DNA of 64,000 nt. Origin: Stappia sp. TSB10P1A. GTDB lineage: Bacteria > Pseudomonadota > Alphaproteobacteria > Rhizobiales > Stappiaceae. Below are positions 62,690-64,000 of this stretch, piece after piece; positions within the stretch are counted from its first letter, which is position 1, and each line of letters begins with the position of its first letter. The notes beneath the pieces were generated by a model. It was not told the origin of the DNA and made no database searches. It saw only the letters and a program-made list of their open reading frames with translations. The DNA is taken from NCBI RefSeq assembly GCF_900185725.1, contig NZ_FYAU01000029.1:186001-250000 (forward strand). The letters run 5' to 3'. Made by a program: the position numbers and the translations under genes.

Positions 62690-62797
62690 TCCCGGCTCTG
62701 CGCTGCGCGCGGCCGGGATGACCCTCGAGAGGGGGGCACGGCCTTGCATCCCCTCTGCCGTCACCCCGGCCGCAGGCGAAGCCGGAGAGCCGGGGCC
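62690..62797. repeat. Two single palindromic units (elements 3 and 4)
   Basis: Unit 62690-62722 has TCCCGG (62690-62695) and CCGGGA (62713-62718); unit 62760-62797 has CCCCGGC (62764-62770) and GCCGGGG (62789-62795). Both have the TCxCCCGG start or CCGGGAtgAC end of the larger elements and look like single ends of them. Confidence 0.6.
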
Positions 62798-62869
62798 TAT
62801 TGGTTGCCAGAGCGTTGGCGGCGACGCGGCGAACCGTCGTCTGGCCAGTCCTCGCGCAGCCTCTCCTTG

Positions 62870-63001
62870 CGTCTTCCCGGGCGAGCATCGCGAGACCCGG
62901 GACCGGCGAGCCGGGGGCGTATGAGGTGCGCTCCGGAACCATCCCACCGCCGCTGTGCCTCCCCGGTTCCGGGTCGCGGCTGCGCCTTGCCCGGAATGAC
63001 G
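62870..63001. repeat. Palindromic intergenic element 5
   Basis: 132 bases from CGTCTTCCCGG (62870-62880, identical to the left end of element 1) to CCGGAATGACG (62991-63001). The inverted ends match at 9 of 11 positions. The interior carries further CCCGGG hairpins. Closest relative of element 1 in the window. Confidence 0.7.
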
Positions 63002-63067
63002 AACGGGAAGGGCGGTGCAAGGAGGGGAGAGGGCTGCCCTAGCTCCCCGCACGGGCAGCCCGCAACG

Positions 63068-63098
63068 AAAAAGGGCGCCGCGAGGCTGCGGCGCCCTT
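63068..63098 (-). terminator. Intrinsic terminator of pckA
   Basis: On the minus strand AAGGGCGCCGC (63098-63088) pairs with GCGGCGCCCTT (63081-63071) around a 6-base loop, followed by a T run. It starts 64 bases after the pckA stop. Symmetry allows use on either strand. Confidence 0.88.
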
Positions 63099-63162
63099 CA
63101 GTCAGTCAGCGGTGCGGCGCGGGGTGTCCGGTCGCAGCGCGGAAGGCCGGTCCGCTGCGGCG

Positions 63163-64000
<838 letters not shown>

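Overview
This high-G+C window is chromosomal core DNA from an alphaproteobacterium, most likely order Hyphomicrobiales (Rhizobiales) near Stappiaceae or Brucella-like relatives. The placement rests on gene order and on a Brucella Omp19-like lipoprotein: SRP RNA-dnaX-ybaB-recR, sdhCD-A-B, zapE-mdh-sucCD-sucAB-lpdA, an F1-only atpHAGDC operon, ubiB-ubiE/mutM-ech-rpsT-dnaA, and dnaN-recF-gyrB. I see no rRNA, tRNA, CRISPR array, insertion sequence, integrase-type island or prophage. It is largely a housekeeping segment with small inserted genes and unusual intergenic structures.

Region by region: 1-1.4 kb holds the end of a tandem-ATPase peptide ABC transporter. 1.4-7.7 kb (mostly minus strand) holds a lytic transglycosylase, recR, ybaB, dnaX, the 4.5S SRP RNA with its promoter, and an acyl-CoA synthetase. 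7.8-10.6 kb carries a HIT protein, nudC, a phosphatase-fold protein and an EI24/CysZ-like membrane protein. 10.8-15.2 kb is succinate dehydrogenase, with an FkbM methyltransferase gene between sdhA and sdhB. 15.2-18.8 kb is a run of small accessory genes (MAPEG, two AhpD-like proteins, an ArsC/LMW-phosphatase-like protein, a GNAT, the Omp19-like inhibitor lipoprotein). 18.9-31.8 kb is zapE and the rest of the TCA cluster, with three unrelated genes (HXXEE membrane protein, LysE exporter, SDR) between sucB and lpdA. 31.9-36.9 kb has two small exported unknowns, xerC, a transaldolase-family gene and priA. 37.1-42.1 kb is the F1 ATPase operon.

42.2-47.8 kb contains alkB, ubiB-ubiE, mutM, an enoyl-CoA hydratase and rpsT. 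A 1.1-kb leader without recognisable DnaA boxes then precedes dnaA, followed by dnaN, recF, a second LysE exporter and gyrB. After gyrB comes a solitary rpsL with its own near-consensus promoter and terminator. Its product has Arg43 and Gly-Pro-Asn at 86-88, which replaces both lysines known as streptomycin-resistance sites in S12. It is followed by an unexplained A+T-rich block of phased direct repeats inside an inverted repeat, and by a 70-residue protein that looks like the C-terminal half of GcrA without its DNA-binding half. The right end (minus strand) carries a translationally coupled L,D-transpeptidase/OmpA-lipoprotein pair, a molybdenum-cofactor maturation set (XdhC split in two, plus a MocA-like fusion), about 0.8 kb of palindromic intergenic repeats, and the 3' part of pckA.

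Functionally the window joins central carbon flow (sdh, mdh, suc, lpd, pckA), ATP synthesis (atp), quinone synthesis (ubi), and replication, repair and recombination (dnaA, dnaN, dnaX, recF, recR, gyrB, priA, xerC, mutM, alkB). I did not find a convincing wholly new multi-gene system. The best leads are the S12 variant, the GcrA half-protein with its neighbouring repeat block, the palindromic repeat cluster, and the possible TCA operators.
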